Positions 19,047-28,498 of a stretch of DNA of 64,000 nucleotides are shown here, piece by piece. The notes beneath the pieces were generated by a model. The model was given only the letters and a program-made list of their open reading frames with translations, ran no database searches and was not told the DNA's origin. Each line of letters begins with the position of its first letter. Position 1 is the first letter of the stretch. The stretch is from Shewanella canadensis (GTDB lineage: Bacteria > Pseudomonadota > Gammaproteobacteria > Enterobacterales > Shewanellaceae), in assembly GCF_003966225.1 (NCBI RefSeq), contig NZ_RXNU01000004.1, positions 248,001-312,000 of the forward strand, written 5' to 3'. A program made the position numbers and the translations under genes.

Positions 19047-20183
19047 TTAGAAGTAGTAAGCCATGGAGATGTTGAAGCGCTTGTCCCAATCATCACCGAC
19101 TTCTGGCAGACCGATATGGTCGTTGTTTGCCGTTGAGAAGGTCATGTTCTTACCCATGATGAAGTCGATTTGGGTGTAAGTAGGACCTGCTGCGATCGCG
19201 GCGCCTAACACGTTTTGCATACTGTCATCGTAGGTTTCGTCGGCAACATCCGGTGTCATTAGGCCGAAGTCATTGTAGAACTTTACGCTACCCCAATCGG
19301 TCGGAATCGTTTTTGCCAGGTTGATACTGTATACCTGTGCCTTAGAGGCAATTTCATACTGCCAGCTGACCACTGCGATGGCGATCTTGTTGTCATCCGC
19401 GCTATCTGCCGCATCATATTCATACTGCATGGCTTGAAGTTGCAGGTTCCAGCCATGGAACTTGCTGTCAAGGCTAGCGGCAACGGCATATCTGTCGCCA
19501 TTGTTACCTGTATTAGCGTTATAGATCTGACCAACTTCAACCGAGCCACCAAAAGTGGTTGAGCCGCCCTGGTGTTCCATGGTGTAGGTTTGGCGCAGGT
19601 TAAGCTGGTTTGTCTCTTCGTTGTTATACTCGGTACCGTTGATAGTGCCGGTATACAGGTCGGCTGCGTACTGTTTGTTTTCGCTTGGTCCATATTCGGC
19701 GCTCTTATAGAAGGCCATATCTGTGTGCCAACCGTTTTTCTCAAAGGTGGCTTTTACACCAATATCATAGTCGTCTTCGAAACCAAGGTAGTAGGGGAGG
19801 CCAAACCAATAGCTGTTAGAGATATATCCCAGGTTGCCAAATGGCACTTGGTTAATACCGAACTGAAGTTCCCACTCAGGATTGAAATCGTAGAAGCCGT
19901 AGCCATATTTGATATAGTTAGTGTCGGCAGTGAAACGGTAATCCGACTTTAATCCCCAGTTACCATGCTTACCGTCAAATCTTAGTGACGCCATGTTAAA
20001 TGTCAGATCACCACCTTTATCTTTTGAACTCTCGCTGTAATCTTTATATGAGTAGTTAATACGCACGCCACCGTGGATATTAATACCATCTTCTTCAGCC
20101 GCAGCGACAGTGTTGAAGCTACTTAATGCAATCGCGCTTGCAATAAGAGAGATATAAAACGTTTTGTTAGTTTTCATCATCAT
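19047..20183 (-). CDS. Outer-membrane porin
   Basis: A barrel protein of about 378 residues. The signal peptide starts at the MMMKTNKTF cluster and ends near NTVAAAEED. The mature part has alternating aromatic beta strands and ends in aromatic residues (FNISMAYYF), as barrel proteins do for BAM recognition. I place the start at 20183, just after a TGGAA ribosome site; the longer frame to 20309 encodes only duplicated promoter sequence. The gene is followed (leftward) by a terminator and preceded by an MFS transporter gene on the same strand, so both could serve uptake of one substrate. The substrate is unknown. Confidence 0.8.
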   Translation of the reverse strand: MMMKTNKTFYISLIASAIALSSFNTVAAAEEDGINIHGGVRINYSYKDYSESSKDKGGDLTFNMASLRFDGKHGNWGLKSDYRFTADTNYIKYGYGFYDFNPEWELQFGINQVPFGNLGYISNSYWFGLPYYLGFEDDYDIGVKATFEKNGWHTDMAFYKSAEYGPSENKQYAADLYTGTINGTEYNNEETNQLNLRQTYTMEHQGGSTTFGGSVEVGQIYNANTGNNGDRYAVAASLDSKFHGWNLQLQAMQYEYDAADSADDNKIAIAVVSWQYEIASKAQVYSINLAKTIPTDWGSVKFYNDFGLMTPDVADETYDDSMQNVLGAAIAAGPTYTQIDFIMGKNMTFSTANNDHIGLPEVGDDWDKRFNISMAYYF

Positions 20184-20222
20184 TATATTCCAATTGTATT
20201 TAAAGTTGTTAGTACTTAGTGT

Positions 20223-20260
20223 GTACTTATATTTAAAATGGTTTGTACTTATATATAAAA
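20223..20260 (-). promoter_or_regulatory. Direct repeats upstream of the porin gene
   Basis: GTACTTATATTTAAAA (20223-20238) and GTACTTATATATAAAA (20245-20260) are 22 bp apart, about two helical turns, 40-80 bases before the porin start. A shorter GTACTTAG copy lies at 20212. They could be regulator sites or overlapping promoters. Confidence 0.45.
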
Positions 20261-20483
20261 CAGTGTGGGTAATTAAATACAGGCAAGTAATCCCCCCCGG
20301 TCTAATCACAGGTTATATTTAATTCATGGGTTCCGTACACGTTCGACATCCTTTTCGGCTTGCGCGGACATCCTCCTCTTATTAATTGGTTTTGCCTTAA
20401 TATATATATCAATATTTCGGCTGGTAAATATTTAGAACTACAGACTTAAAGTTTAAGAGTATATTTCAATTCGATAATTTCTT

Positions 20484-20528
20484 GAGTCCCGTACCTTATC
20501 TGTACATATTTTTAGATGTACGGGACTC
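20484..20528. terminator. Hairpin downstream of the MFS gene
   Basis: An 11-bp perfect stem, GAGTCCCGTAC with GTACGGGACTC, encloses a 23-nt loop just beyond the MFS stop. The T run is on the plus strand, so for the leftward gene it may mainly protect the 3' end. Confidence 0.5.
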
Positions 20529-20550
20529 TTTTAATATCTTAGATAATAAT

Positions 20551-21888
20551 TTATCTACTTACTTCAACTGAAGCTGTGAAATCAACTGAACTGGTTGTTT
20601 CTAATGTTAATCCTTTTGTTTCTGGTGCCATGAACACTGAAACAACTAATCCGATCAGTGATATGGCTGCACCGACAAGCAATGTCGATGATATGCCATA
20701 GGTGGCCATATAAACGGGCAGAGCATAAGTCGAGACTATGGTACCGATTCGGCTAAAGGACATCACAGCGCCAACGGCTGACGCCCGTATCTCTGTAGGA
20801 AACAGCTCATTTGGATAGAGCCACTGCAAGATCCCTGGACCACCTGAGAAGAAGGCATAAATGGCAAAAGCGCCTACAATCAGCCAGATGCTTGGATTTG
20901 GCACGATACCAAGTAGTGCCAGAGAGGCGGTCATAATACCAAAACTGCCGATCAAAAGTGGTCTGCGACCGATAGAGTTCAGCCAGTACATCGCAGGAAT
21001 ACACCCGGCCATAAAGAATATACTGATAACGATATTGCCCAGGGCTGCATCTTGCCCCTCAGTAAATCCCAGTAGTTCGATTATTTGAGGTCCAAATGTA
21101 TATATGGCGAACATGGGAATAACCTGACAGCTCCATATTGTGCCGATGAATATAATTCTTTTTAAATAAACAGGTTCAAAAAGTTTACTATATTTGGTCT
21201 CTTCTGCCTCTTCGAAATTAATATCGACATCGTTGCCAAAAAACTTATGCATTATTTCCTGGCACTCTTCCACACGGCCTTTCTTAAGTAACCATCTTGG
21301 TGATTCAGGTAGATGAAAACGTCCGAGTAGAATAACGAGACAGGGGATAATTGCGCTACCAAACATATATCTCCAGCCGTCTTGTACATCGTAGAGAAGA
21401 TAGCCAACCATGTTGGCAGCAGTAGCACCGACGTACCACATGGCAGCGATGAAACCCATTGTGAATGCGCGTTTCTTAGTCGGTGAGAACTCGGCAACCA
21501 TAGAGGTCGCGATGGGGTAATCGGCTCCGATAACGATACCGATTAAGAATCGTAAAATGACTAGCTCTATGGGTGATGAGATAAACATGGTTGCAAATGA
21601 AAGTACTGCAATTGCAATAATGTCTATCATAAACATCTTCTTACGACCAACTATATCTGCCACATAGCCAAATAGCGCGGTTCCGATAAATAGGCCGACC
21701 AGCGTCGCCGCACCAACTAAACCTATCCATTGTGCATCTAGTCCTAATTCAGGTGTAAGTTGTTGAAGTGCAAGTCCAATAATAACTAATACATAGCCAT
21801 CTAAAAATGGACCGCCGCTTCCCCAAAGCATTATTTTTCTATGAAGTGGAGTAAACTCCATATCATCGAAGTTTTTCTTTGATTTCAT
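20551..21888 (-). CDS. MFS transporter, metabolite:H+ symporter type
   Basis: A 445-residue, twelve-helix transporter of the sugar/metabolite porter superfamily. Motif A-like sequence GYVADIVGRKKMF follows helix 2, RFLIGIVIGADYPIATSMVAEF lies in helix 4, the central loop has PESPRWLLKKGR, and PETKG is at the end. These are hallmarks of organic-acid or aromatic-acid symporters. The ATG at 21888 follows a GGTGG site; the TTG upstream is unlikely. Two palindromes lie upstream. It sits between the porin and the carnitine genes, so uptake of a carnitine-related acid is possible but unproven. Confidence 0.85.
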   Translation of the reverse strand: MKSKKNFDDMEFTPLHRKIMLWGSGGPFLDGYVLVIIGLALQQLTPELGLDAQWIGLVGAATLVGLFIGTALFGYVADIVGRKKMFMIDIIAIAVLSFATMFISSPIELVILRFLIGIVIGADYPIATSMVAEFSPTKKRAFTMGFIAAMWYVGATAANMVGYLLYDVQDGWRYMFGSAIIPCLVILLGRFHLPESPRWLLKKGRVEECQEIMHKFFGNDVDINFEEAEETKYSKLFEPVYLKRIIFIGTIWSCQVIPMFAIYTFGPQIIELLGFTEGQDAALGNIVISIFFMAGCIPAMYWLNSIGRRPLLIGSFGIMTASLALLGIVPNPSIWLIVGAFAIYAFFSGGPGILQWLYPNELFPTEIRASAVGAVMSFSRIGTIVSTYALPVYMATYGISSTLLVGAAISLIGLVVSVFMAPETKGLTLETTSSVDFTASVEVSR

Positions 21889-21926
21889 ACTACTAACCAC
21901 CAACTTTATTTGTTCTATTAAGAATG

Positions 21927-21949
21927 TTCGCGACTACCATAGTAGCGAA
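21927..21949 (-). promoter_or_regulatory. Inverted repeat upstream of the MFS gene
   Basis: TTCGC-G-ACTA-CCA-TAGT-A-GCGAA is a near-perfect dyad 39 bases before the start codon, of a size suited to a dimeric repressor. Confidence 0.5.
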
Positions 21950-21990
21950 TGGTTATAAAGACGCGTCAAAATCATTATCTAACTAATTTT

Positions 21991-22005
21991 AACATTGCGA
22001 ATGTT
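21991..22005 (-). promoter_or_regulatory. Second inverted repeat upstream of the MFS gene
   Basis: AACATT-GCG-AATGTT is a perfect 6-bp dyad and shares GCGAATG with the first palindrome. The remaining 22006-22387 stretch is very AT-rich and shows no gene. Confidence 0.45.
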
Positions 22006-22387
22006 CACCGAATCAGATAACCCAATACCAAAAGTTTACAACATGTACATTTAAATAACGGTGATATAACCAATAGTTTTGATTATATTTTTCAATTTAT
22101 TTGAAATTTATATTGATACACTTTAAATTTAAAGGTAATGCTTTGTTGGGTTAAGCTTTGTTTTCAGCTCTTACCGCGCATTGAACAAATAAGCCTATGG
22201 GCTTTATATTTTAATATTAAGTTGTTCGTTTTTATAAAACAAACTTATGCGCTTATCAATCAAGCTAAATGCAAATATTTTAAAGTTACTGTTTGTTATA
22301 TTTGTAAATCAATAACTTTATCAAGGTGACTCTATACTGTAGGGAGCAGAAATAGGGGGGTTCTATAAACACCCATGTTCAAAATGG

Positions 22388-22675
22388 TTACCCATAACGG
22401 TATTCGATGCCAAATGTTCCTCTTGGATATTCCCATTTTTCTAAAATGGTATCACCACAAAGAAATTTACAGGTACCGCATTCCAGACAACCAGCAGAAT
22501 CGAAACGGATAGACCCGTCATCTTCAAGTTTGTATAAACCGGCGGGGCAAGCATTGACCAACTTGCGATACTCACCCATATCCGGATTATTTTTCAAGAT
22601 AATATGAGGATGACCTTCATCTACGTGAAATTTATTGACGCCAAGTTTAACGTCTACATTGACTGTTTTGGTCAT
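22388..22675 (-). CDS. fixX: FixX, ferredoxin-like protein of the carnitine pathway
   Basis: A 95-residue ferredoxin-like protein, the same length as E. coli FixX. Cysteines in AGCLECGTCKFLCG plus CPAGLY upstream form the iron-sulfur site. It is thought to pair with FixC and pass electrons between the FixAB flavoprotein and the quinone pool during crotonobetaine reduction. Its start overlaps the fixC stop by four bases (ATGA-type coupling). It is the last gene of the leftward fixABCX unit. Confidence 0.93.
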   Translation of the reverse strand: MTKTVNVDVKLGVNKFHVDEGHPHIILKNNPDMGEYRKLVNACPAGLYKLEDDGSIRFDSAGCLECGTCKFLCGDTILEKWEYPRGTFGIEYRYG

Positions 22676-23964
22676 ATTGCAGTGACTCCTTTTATGCCAT
22701 CTTTAATCAGGTTCATATAACCCACCTCTTTACAGTGCTTCATGATGGTCTTTCGTAGTGGTTGCGATTCGCTGCCATCTACTGTGAACATGCTTTCCAT
22801 TATGTCGGCAACCATCTTCGGATACTGGTTGAAGATCCGAGGTGTTTCCATGAAAGCAGGCAGGTTCTTATAGAGTTTCAGATCTTTCATCAGGAAGCTG
22901 TCTTCCAAAAGGGTCTGATATGAAGCTAAACCTGCTGCACTGAAGTCCTTGCTTTCACGAGCCGCTAATACGGCTTTCGCTGCCGCTTCACCGGAAGCGA
23001 TGGCAAGATCCATTCCGCGAACGGTGTAGCCGATGTTTAAACAGAAACCCGCTGCATCGCCAGTGATCAATACGCCATCATCGACCAGTTTAGGGACCAT
23101 ATTTAATCCAGCTTCAGGTACCACATGACCCGAGTACTCGAGTAATTTACCGCCTTCAATTAATGGCTTAATGATTGAGTGATTTTTGAAGTCTTCCAGC
23201 ATTTGTGGAATGGTTTTATCAGAGCTGCCTATGCCGTGTAATCCGCATACGATGCCCAATGATACTGTGGTTTTATTGGTGTAGATAAAACCACCTCCCA
23301 TCAGTCCATTTGATGGCGAGCCGGCGAATAACCAGGCCGCACCTTCATCATCTGAGAGATTAAATCTGTCCTGAATCACCTCTTTTGGAAGTTCAATCAG
23401 CTCTTTTGCACCCACAGCCATGGCGTCCGCGTTGACTTTAGGTTTTACCATGCCTAGCTTTTCACCCAGCACAGGGTTAACACCTTCGGCCAGAATGACG
23501 GTATTAGCCATCAACTCATCACCGTCGGCTTGAACGCCTACGACTTTTCCATCTTTAGTAATCAGCTCATCGACACGAATACCGGTAATAAACTGGGCAC
23601 CCACCTCTTCGGCTTTGGCCATTAACCATTGGTCAAAGTCACCTCTTAATACGGTATAAGATTCTTGAGCCGGTGTTTGCGCCCGGCCATTATGATAATC
23701 CAGGGTGACGCCGGTATCATCGGTCAGGAAGGTGACTTTTTCTTTAGTGACTTTTCTTTCAACGGGTGCTTCTTTAGCAAAGCCGGGAATAATTTTCTCC
23801 AGACTATGCGCATAGAGTCGGCCACCGGTCATGTTTTTGCTACCGGCAAAGTTTCCGCGCTCAATAACGAGAACATCCGCTCCCTCTTTTGCTAAAACAT
23901 AAGCGGCAACGCATCCAGCAAGCCCTGCTCCTACGATAATCGCGTCAAATGCATCTTCTGACAT
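22672..23964 (-). CDS. fixC: FixC, electron-transfer-flavoprotein:quinone oxidoreductase homologue
   Basis: A 430-residue FAD protein, E. coli FixC length. The N-terminal dinucleotide fold is AIIVGAGLAGCVAAYVLAKEGADVLVIERG, with a second FAD motif DGVLITGDAAGFCLN near residue 300. It belongs to the ETF-QO/FixC family. With FixX it is expected to move electrons between quinones and the FixAB flavoprotein that feeds CaiA. It follows fixB with a 91-base gap containing a strong hairpin and overlaps fixX. Confidence 0.94.
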   Translation of the reverse strand: MSEDAFDAIIVGAGLAGCVAAYVLAKEGADVLVIERGNFAGSKNMTGGRLYAHSLEKIIPGFAKEAPVERKVTKEKVTFLTDDTGVTLDYHNGRAQTPAQESYTVLRGDFDQWLMAKAEEVGAQFITGIRVDELITKDGKVVGVQADGDELMANTVILAEGVNPVLGEKLGMVKPKVNADAMAVGAKELIELPKEVIQDRFNLSDDEGAAWLFAGSPSNGLMGGGFIYTNKTTVSLGIVCGLHGIGSSDKTIPQMLEDFKNHSIIKPLIEGGKLLEYSGHVVPEAGLNMVPKLVDDGVLITGDAAGFCLNIGYTVRGMDLAIASGEAAAKAVLAARESKDFSAAGLASYQTLLEDSFLMKDLKLYKNLPAFMETPRIFNQYPKMVADIMESMFTVDGSESQPLRKTIMKHCKEVGYMNLIKDGIKGVTAI

Positions 23965-23993
23965 ACAAATTTACTCTTCACATAATTTGGTTT

Positions 23994-24025
23994 TTAACAC
24001 CGGACATCTCTTTGTCCGGTGTTAA
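23994..24025 (-). other. Intercistronic hairpin between fixB and fixC
   Basis: A 12-bp perfect stem, TTAACACCGGAC with GTCCGGTGTTAA, lacks a T tract in the direction of transcription. It is more likely an mRNA processing or stability element than a terminator. Confidence 0.6.
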
Positions 24026-24055
24026 GTGGGGAGATAAATACAACCCGATCTTCAA

Positions 24056-25000
24056 TTAACCTTTAAAAGCGTTGATCAGTGCCGGGACAACCTTATTAAG
24101 GTCACCGACAATTCCGTAGTCTGCATACTGGAAAATTGGGGCATTCTTATCTTTGTTTACCGCAAGAATCGTCTGTGAACCCAATGCGCCGACCATATGC
24201 TGGATTTGACCAGAGATGCCCAGAGCTAGATAGAGTTCTGGTTTTAGCATGACGCCTGAAACACCGATATAACGCTCGCGTTCCATCCATTTCTCTGTTT
24301 CTGCAATCGGGCGAGAACAACCCAGCTCTGCACCAAGTGCAGCACCGAGTTCGGCAACCATTTGAAGGTTTTCTTGTTTGCCGATACCGCTACCGATAGC
24401 AATGACGCGTTTTGCTTTACCTAAGTCGACACTTTCGCCTTGCTTAGCACGACGTTCGATACACTTGATAGAAGATTTAGGCTCGATGAATGAAACCGAA
24501 ACCGCTTCACCTGTTTTCGAGTTGTCGGCTTCGGCAGCTTCAAAAATGCCGTTTCCGATAGTGATAAGCGCAATAGGTGATACGATTTTTTCTTCACCGA
24601 TAGCCAGACCGCCGTAGACCATGTGCTTGGCCGTGACGCCATCAGCCACAGAGACTTCAGAGGCATCGTTGATGACACCGGCTTTAAGTTGCACACCTAA
24701 TTTTGCAGCCAGTGCTTTGCCGCGCTTGGTTGCACCTAACAGCATTAAGGTGTTGGTGTCGCCATTAGAGATGGCATGAGCCATAGTCTCGGCATAATCT
24801 TCAACGATCTTGCTGGTGTCTTTTTCACCCAGGTAATACACATGGGTTGCACCCAGTGAGTATGCCTTGGCGATCTCATCTTCTGAGCCAATCACGAAAG
24901 CTGACACTTTTTCGCCTAGCTGAACACCGCCGGCGATAACTTCAGGTAAACGGGAAGCGACATCACTAAATACCCATACATTAGACAGTTTGCTCATCAT
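24056..25000 (-). CDS. fixB: FixB, electron transfer flavoprotein alpha-like subunit
   Basis: A 314-residue ETF alpha subunit. The N-terminal part forms the adenine-nucleotide-like fold, and the C-terminal FAD domain has GAALGAELGCSRP, then LYLALGISGQIQHMVG and NKDKNAPIFQYADYGIVGD. With FixA it forms the flavoprotein that supplies CaiA with electrons to reduce crotonobetainyl-CoA. Eight bases separate it from fixA; an AGGGG site precedes two adjacent ATGs (25000 and 24997), either of which could be used. Confidence 0.95.
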   Translation of the reverse strand: MMSKLSNVWVFSDVASRLPEVIAGGVQLGEKVSAFVIGSEDEIAKAYSLGATHVYYLGEKDTSKIVEDYAETMAHAISNGDTNTLMLLGATKRGKALAAKLGVQLKAGVINDASEVSVADGVTAKHMVYGGLAIGEEKIVSPIALITIGNGIFEAAEADNSKTGEAVSVSFIEPKSSIKCIERRAKQGESVDLGKAKRVIAIGSGIGKQENLQMVAELGAALGAELGCSRPIAETEKWMERERYIGVSGVMLKPELYLALGISGQIQHMVGALGSQTILAVNKDKNAPIFQYADYGIVGDLNKVVPALINAFKG

Positions 25001-25008
25001 TTTTCCCC

Positions 25009-25782
25009 TTACTTAAGTGCTTTGCGCAGGTGTTCTGCAAATTCTGCGACTTGATCTTCATCATCGCCGTCAATAATGATCTGCTTACGTTCGGCCTGTT
25101 TTGGTGCCAGTACTGAAACAGATTCAACAAGAGCCGGAATTTCAGCAAGCTCGAGATCTTCGGCACTTAACTTAGTTACCGGCTTTCTGCCTGCGGCTAA
25201 AATGGTCTTCATCGATGGGATTGATGGGTCATTGATGTCGGCTGAAACAGAGATAACAGCTGGTAAGGCGATCTCAAGAACTTCAACTTCATTATCCAAG
25301 GCTCTTTCAACGGTAATTTTACCGTCTTGGGCCGAAACGATTTTGCTGACGGCGTTGATGGTAGCGACTTCCAGTAACTCACCAAGTTGTATACCCACTT
25401 GTTGTGCGTAGAGGTCACCAGAACCATCACCACAGATAATCAGGTCGAAACCATTTTTCTGCGCAGCCGCAGCCAGTACACGGGCTGTTTGATGGGGTAG
25501 AGCCTGTTCAAATTTCTCGTCAACGACCACAGTCAGATCATCGGGTCCGCGAGAGAGGATGTCTTTGCGTGCTTTAGGGTTATCCAAAGCCTTACCGCCT
25601 ATGCTTAAAGCGGTGATCTTGCATTCACCGACTAGAGCTTTGATCTCTACCGCTGCTTCTACCGCATTGAGATCGAATTGATTGATCTTTGGGGCAGCTT
25701 TGCTTGTGTCCAGAACACCGTCAGCTTTCACTGCGATATCTTGCTCTTCAGGAACTAATTTGTAACACGTAATAATTTTCAT
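25009..25782 (-). CDS. fixA: FixA, electron transfer flavoprotein beta-like subunit
   Basis: A 257-residue ETF beta subunit, one residue longer than E. coli FixA. The start [16 protein letters not shown] and the [22 protein letters not shown] signature are typical. It is the first gene of the leftward fixABCX unit, divergent from caiT as in E. coli. A GGAGA ribosome site lies just before the ATG. Control presumably comes from the 1.1-kb region shared with caiT. Confidence 0.95.
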   Translation of the reverse strand: MKIITCYKLVPEEQDIAVKADGVLDTSKAAPKINQFDLNAVEAAVEIKALVGECKITALSIGGKALDNPKARKDILSRGPDDLTVVVDEKFEQALPHQTARVLAAAAQKNGFDLIICGDGSGDLYAQQVGIQLGELLEVATINAVSKIVSAQDGKITVERALDNEVEVLEIALPAVISVSADINDPSIPSMKTILAAGRKPVTKLSAEDLELAEIPALVESVSVLAPKQAERKQIIIDGDDEDQVAEFAEHLRKALK

Positions 25783-26056
25783 TATTTCTCCAGTTTAGAT
25801 ATTACATACTTCTAAATTTGATATATGGCTATATTCGCTATGAATTCACCTATACAACCTCAGATAATGTTTTGACGGTCAAACCGCTGCATACTTATTG
25901 TTTGTTGCCAATCCGGCGTATCAAGAACGTTAATCTCTCGGTGTTATAAATAAATCATTTATAGCGACTGCAATGTCTCTGTAGCCTGTAGTTTAAAAGT
26001 ATATTGTTTTATTGCCGCATGTTGACTTAGTAAGTTGTGCAATTATATGACTAGAA

Positions 26057-26327
26057 TTATTAACGCTAATGTTAGACGGGTCACACTTATTAATAGTGTC
26101 CTGTTAGTGTTTCTAACGTTAATATTAGTAGTTCTAATGCCCTTCACTTAACAGGTGTTTTAGCTCTTTAAATACAAGGGTTTTTAGTTGGCGTAATAAT
26201 AATATTAGCCCAGCTAATGATGTCATTTGTTAATGCTTTCGTTGTGTTTTTTAGTGTTTCTAATAGTGATATTAGTACTGCTAAAACCATTCATTAGTAG
26301 AGCTAACATCACTATTAGAAATACTAT
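26057..26327. promoter_or_regulatory. Array of TTAG-N5-CTAA palindromes in the fixA-caiT control region
   Basis: Six perfect TTAG-N5-CTAA dyads are centred at 26110, 26131, 26211, 26257, 26278 and 26300. Three one-mismatch copies are centred at 26063, 26190 and 26321. Neighbours within clusters are 21, 21, 21, 22 and 21 bp apart, two helical turns, so bound dimers would line up on one DNA face. Flanks often extend the dyad to ATTAG-N5-CTAAT. The 13-bp frame fits the T-N11-A layout of LysR sites, and CTAAT is the element known for GcvA. The array is about 275-575 bases from both fixA and caiT. The rest of the 25783-26897 interval is AT-rich with no gene. Confidence 0.75.
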
Positions 26328-26594
26328 TTAGGAGGGGCGGGATTGAGGTGTTTCCTGTTAGTTTATGGTCTATGATTCTCATCTTTCAATAAAACCTCTT
26401 GTGGGTAAATCATCTTTAAAACAGTGTGTTAGTTGGTGGTTGTTGTCGTTGCTACCTCCTGCCAGCTAGTAATGTTCTTACGTCTTATGGCTTTGTTATA
26501 CCTCCTTTCAATCTCCTCTTTACCCCCTATTTTGTGATGGGAATAACACTATTTTTTAAGTGGTTTTTTTCGTTTTTTTTCTATTTCAAATGAT

Positions 26595-26610
26595 CGTGAT
26601 AACGATCACT
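26595..26610. promoter_or_regulatory. CRP-like site upstream of caiT
   Basis: CGTGA-TAACGA-TCACT keeps four of five bases in each CRP half-site with the correct 6-bp spacer. E. coli cai and fix promoters are CRP-dependent, which supports the call. It is about 290 bases before caiT, so a second promoter nearby is likely. Confidence 0.5.
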
Positions 26611-26897
26611 GAATAAGAAGTTAAGGGCATGCATTATTCTGCCGTCAACTAAAGAATATTAATTAATAAATTATCATTGTTTAATTATTGGTTATTGTCT
26701 GTTGGTAAGAAAATGAAAAAGGTGTGTTAGGTTATTTTGATTTGCGTTTTTAACCATTCTTAATAGTTAGTCTTAATAGTCAGAGCTTTAATCTGACTGG
26801 CTATAAGTTAATACTAAGTGTTGATAAATACACAGATTGAAAGAACTTCGAAACCTTAACTATTATCCTCCTAAAAAAAAGAGGGAGATGTATTAAG

Positions 26898-28442
26898 ATG
26901 AATGAAAAAACTTTGGATGTAGGTATCACTGAAGGAACAAAGAAGAAGGTCACCATTGACCCGAAAATCTTCTTCCCGTCATTGATTATTGTCATGTTGC
27001 TCTCTTACTTGACAGTAAGAGATCTGGATGCGGCTAATATTGTTATTAAGGATGTATTTCACTATTTAACCCACTCATGGGGCTGGGCATTTGAGTGGTA
27101 CATGATCGCAATGGCAGTAGGTTGGGCCTGGCTGGTCTGGGGACCTTATGCAAATAACCGTTTAGGTCAAGAAACACCAGAATTCAGTACCGGAAGTTGG
27201 GTCTTCTTGATGTTCGCGTCTTGTACCTCGGCAGCCGTACTGTACTGGGGATCGTTAGAGGTCTATTACTATGTGACTTATCCTCCTTTCGAACTTGAGT
27301 CCCTCTCGGTTCAGGCGAAAGAACTTGGTGTCGCTTATAGTCTCTTCCATTGGGGACCTCTGCCTTGGATGGGTTACGGCTTCTTTACCGTTGCTTTGGG
27401 TTACTTCCTTTATGTTAAGAAGATGGATGTGGTTCGCCCCAGTGGCACATTAGAGCCAGTTTTGGGTAAACATCATAAAGGTATTCTCGGTACGATTATC
27501 GATAATATTTATGTGGTCGCACTGATTTTGGCTATGGGTACGAGTTTAGGCTTGGCGACACCTTTGGTAACTGAGTGTATCCAATGGTTATTCGGTATTC
27601 CACGTACCATTGAAGTCGATACTATTGTTATCTCAGCATGGATTATCTTTAATGCTGTATGTGTGGCTTTCGGTTTGACCAAGGGCATTAAGATTGCCAG
27701 TGATCTGCGTAGCTACCTGAGTATCATCATGCTTGTTTGGGTGTTCCTTATTGGCGCAACCAGCTTCACCGTTAACTACTTCACCGAGTCAGTGGGTGTG
27801 ATGCTTGATTACTTGCCTCGCATGCTCTTCTATACAAGTTCTATCAGTGAAGGCAGCTGGCCGCAAGATTGGACCGTGTTCTACTGGGCGTGGTGGGTCG
27901 TATACGGTATCCAGATGTGTATCTTCCTAGCTAAGATCTCTCGTGGTCGTACCGTGCGTCAACTTTGTCTGACAATGGTAGGTGGTTTGACTGCTTCTAC
28001 TTGGTTCCTTTGGACCATTCTGGGCAGTAACACCATGAATCTGATGAATGAAAATATCATTAACATGCCTCAACTTATTGCTGACCATGGAGCCCCAAGA
28101 GCGATCATCGAAACCTGGGCAGCGCTACCGTTCAGCACTATCACGATGTGGGGCTTCTTCATCTTATGTTTCCTCGCAACAGTCACTCTGATTAATGCCT
28201 GTTCTTACACTTTGGCAATGTCTACCTGTAAGGGAGCCGATGCCGACAACGAGCCACCAGTCTGGGTTCGTGTAGGTTGGTCTGTACTCGTAGGTGTCAT
28301 TGGTATCGTGTTGTTGTCACTGGGCGGACTTAAGCCTCTACAGACGGCGATTATTGCCGGTGGTGCGCCACTGATTATCGTCAATGTCATGATTATCATC
28401 TCCTTCTTGAAAGATGCGCGTAAAAACAAGTGGGCCTCATAG
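26898..28442 (+). CDS. caiT: CaiT, L-carnitine/gamma-butyrobetaine antiporter
   Basis: A 514-residue, twelve-helix BCCT transporter that exchanges external carnitine for internal gamma-butyrobetaine. The aromatic substrate box is visible as [13 protein letters not shown], followed by the family loop [28 protein letters not shown] and [23 protein letters not shown] segments align with E. coli CaiT along its length. A GAGGGAG site lies 10 bases before the ATG, with a three-codon frame (ATG TAT TAA) between them. It is the first gene of the rightward cai unit; caiA follows after 56 bases. Confidence 0.96.
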   Translation: MNEKTLDVGITEGTKKKVTIDPKIFFPSLIIVMLLSYLTVRDLDAANIVIKDVFHYLTHSWGWAFEWYMIAMAVGWAWLVWGPYANNRLGQETPEFSTGSWVFLMFASCTSAAVLYWGSLEVYYYVTYPPFELESLSVQAKELGVAYSLFHWGPLPWMGYGFFTVALGYFLYVKKMDVVRPSGTLEPVLGKHHKGILGTIIDNIYVVALILAMGTSLGLATPLVTECIQWLFGIPRTIEVDTIVISAWIIFNAVCVAFGLTKGIKIASDLRSYLSIIMLVWVFLIGATSFTVNYFTESVGVMLDYLPRMLFYTSSISEGSWPQDWTVFYWAWWVVYGIQMCIFLAKISRGRTVRQLCLTMVGGLTASTWFLWTILGSNTMNLMNENIINMPQLIADHGAPRAIIETWAALPFSTITMWGFFILCFLATVTLINACSYTLAMSTCKGADADNEPPVWVRVGWSVLVGVIGIVLLSLGGLKPLQTAIIAGGAPLIIVNVMIIISFLKDARKNKWAS

Positions 28443-28498
28443 TGTTGGCTAATGAGCCAGCACTTGAGCCAAGTAATAGTAATTTATAGGAATATACG

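Noticed and set aside
22138..22329. 63-codon frame in the MFS-fixX gap
   Set aside because: AT-rich sequence with Lys/Tyr/Phe-heavy translation, no start signal.
24421..24696. Frames inside fixB and fixA on both strands
   Set aside because: Shadow frames of well-recognised ETF genes.
26057..26327. CRISPR-like interpretation of the repeats upstream of caiT
   Set aside because: Repeat units are 13-bp dyads at short phased spacing with no unique spacers, and there are no cas genes.
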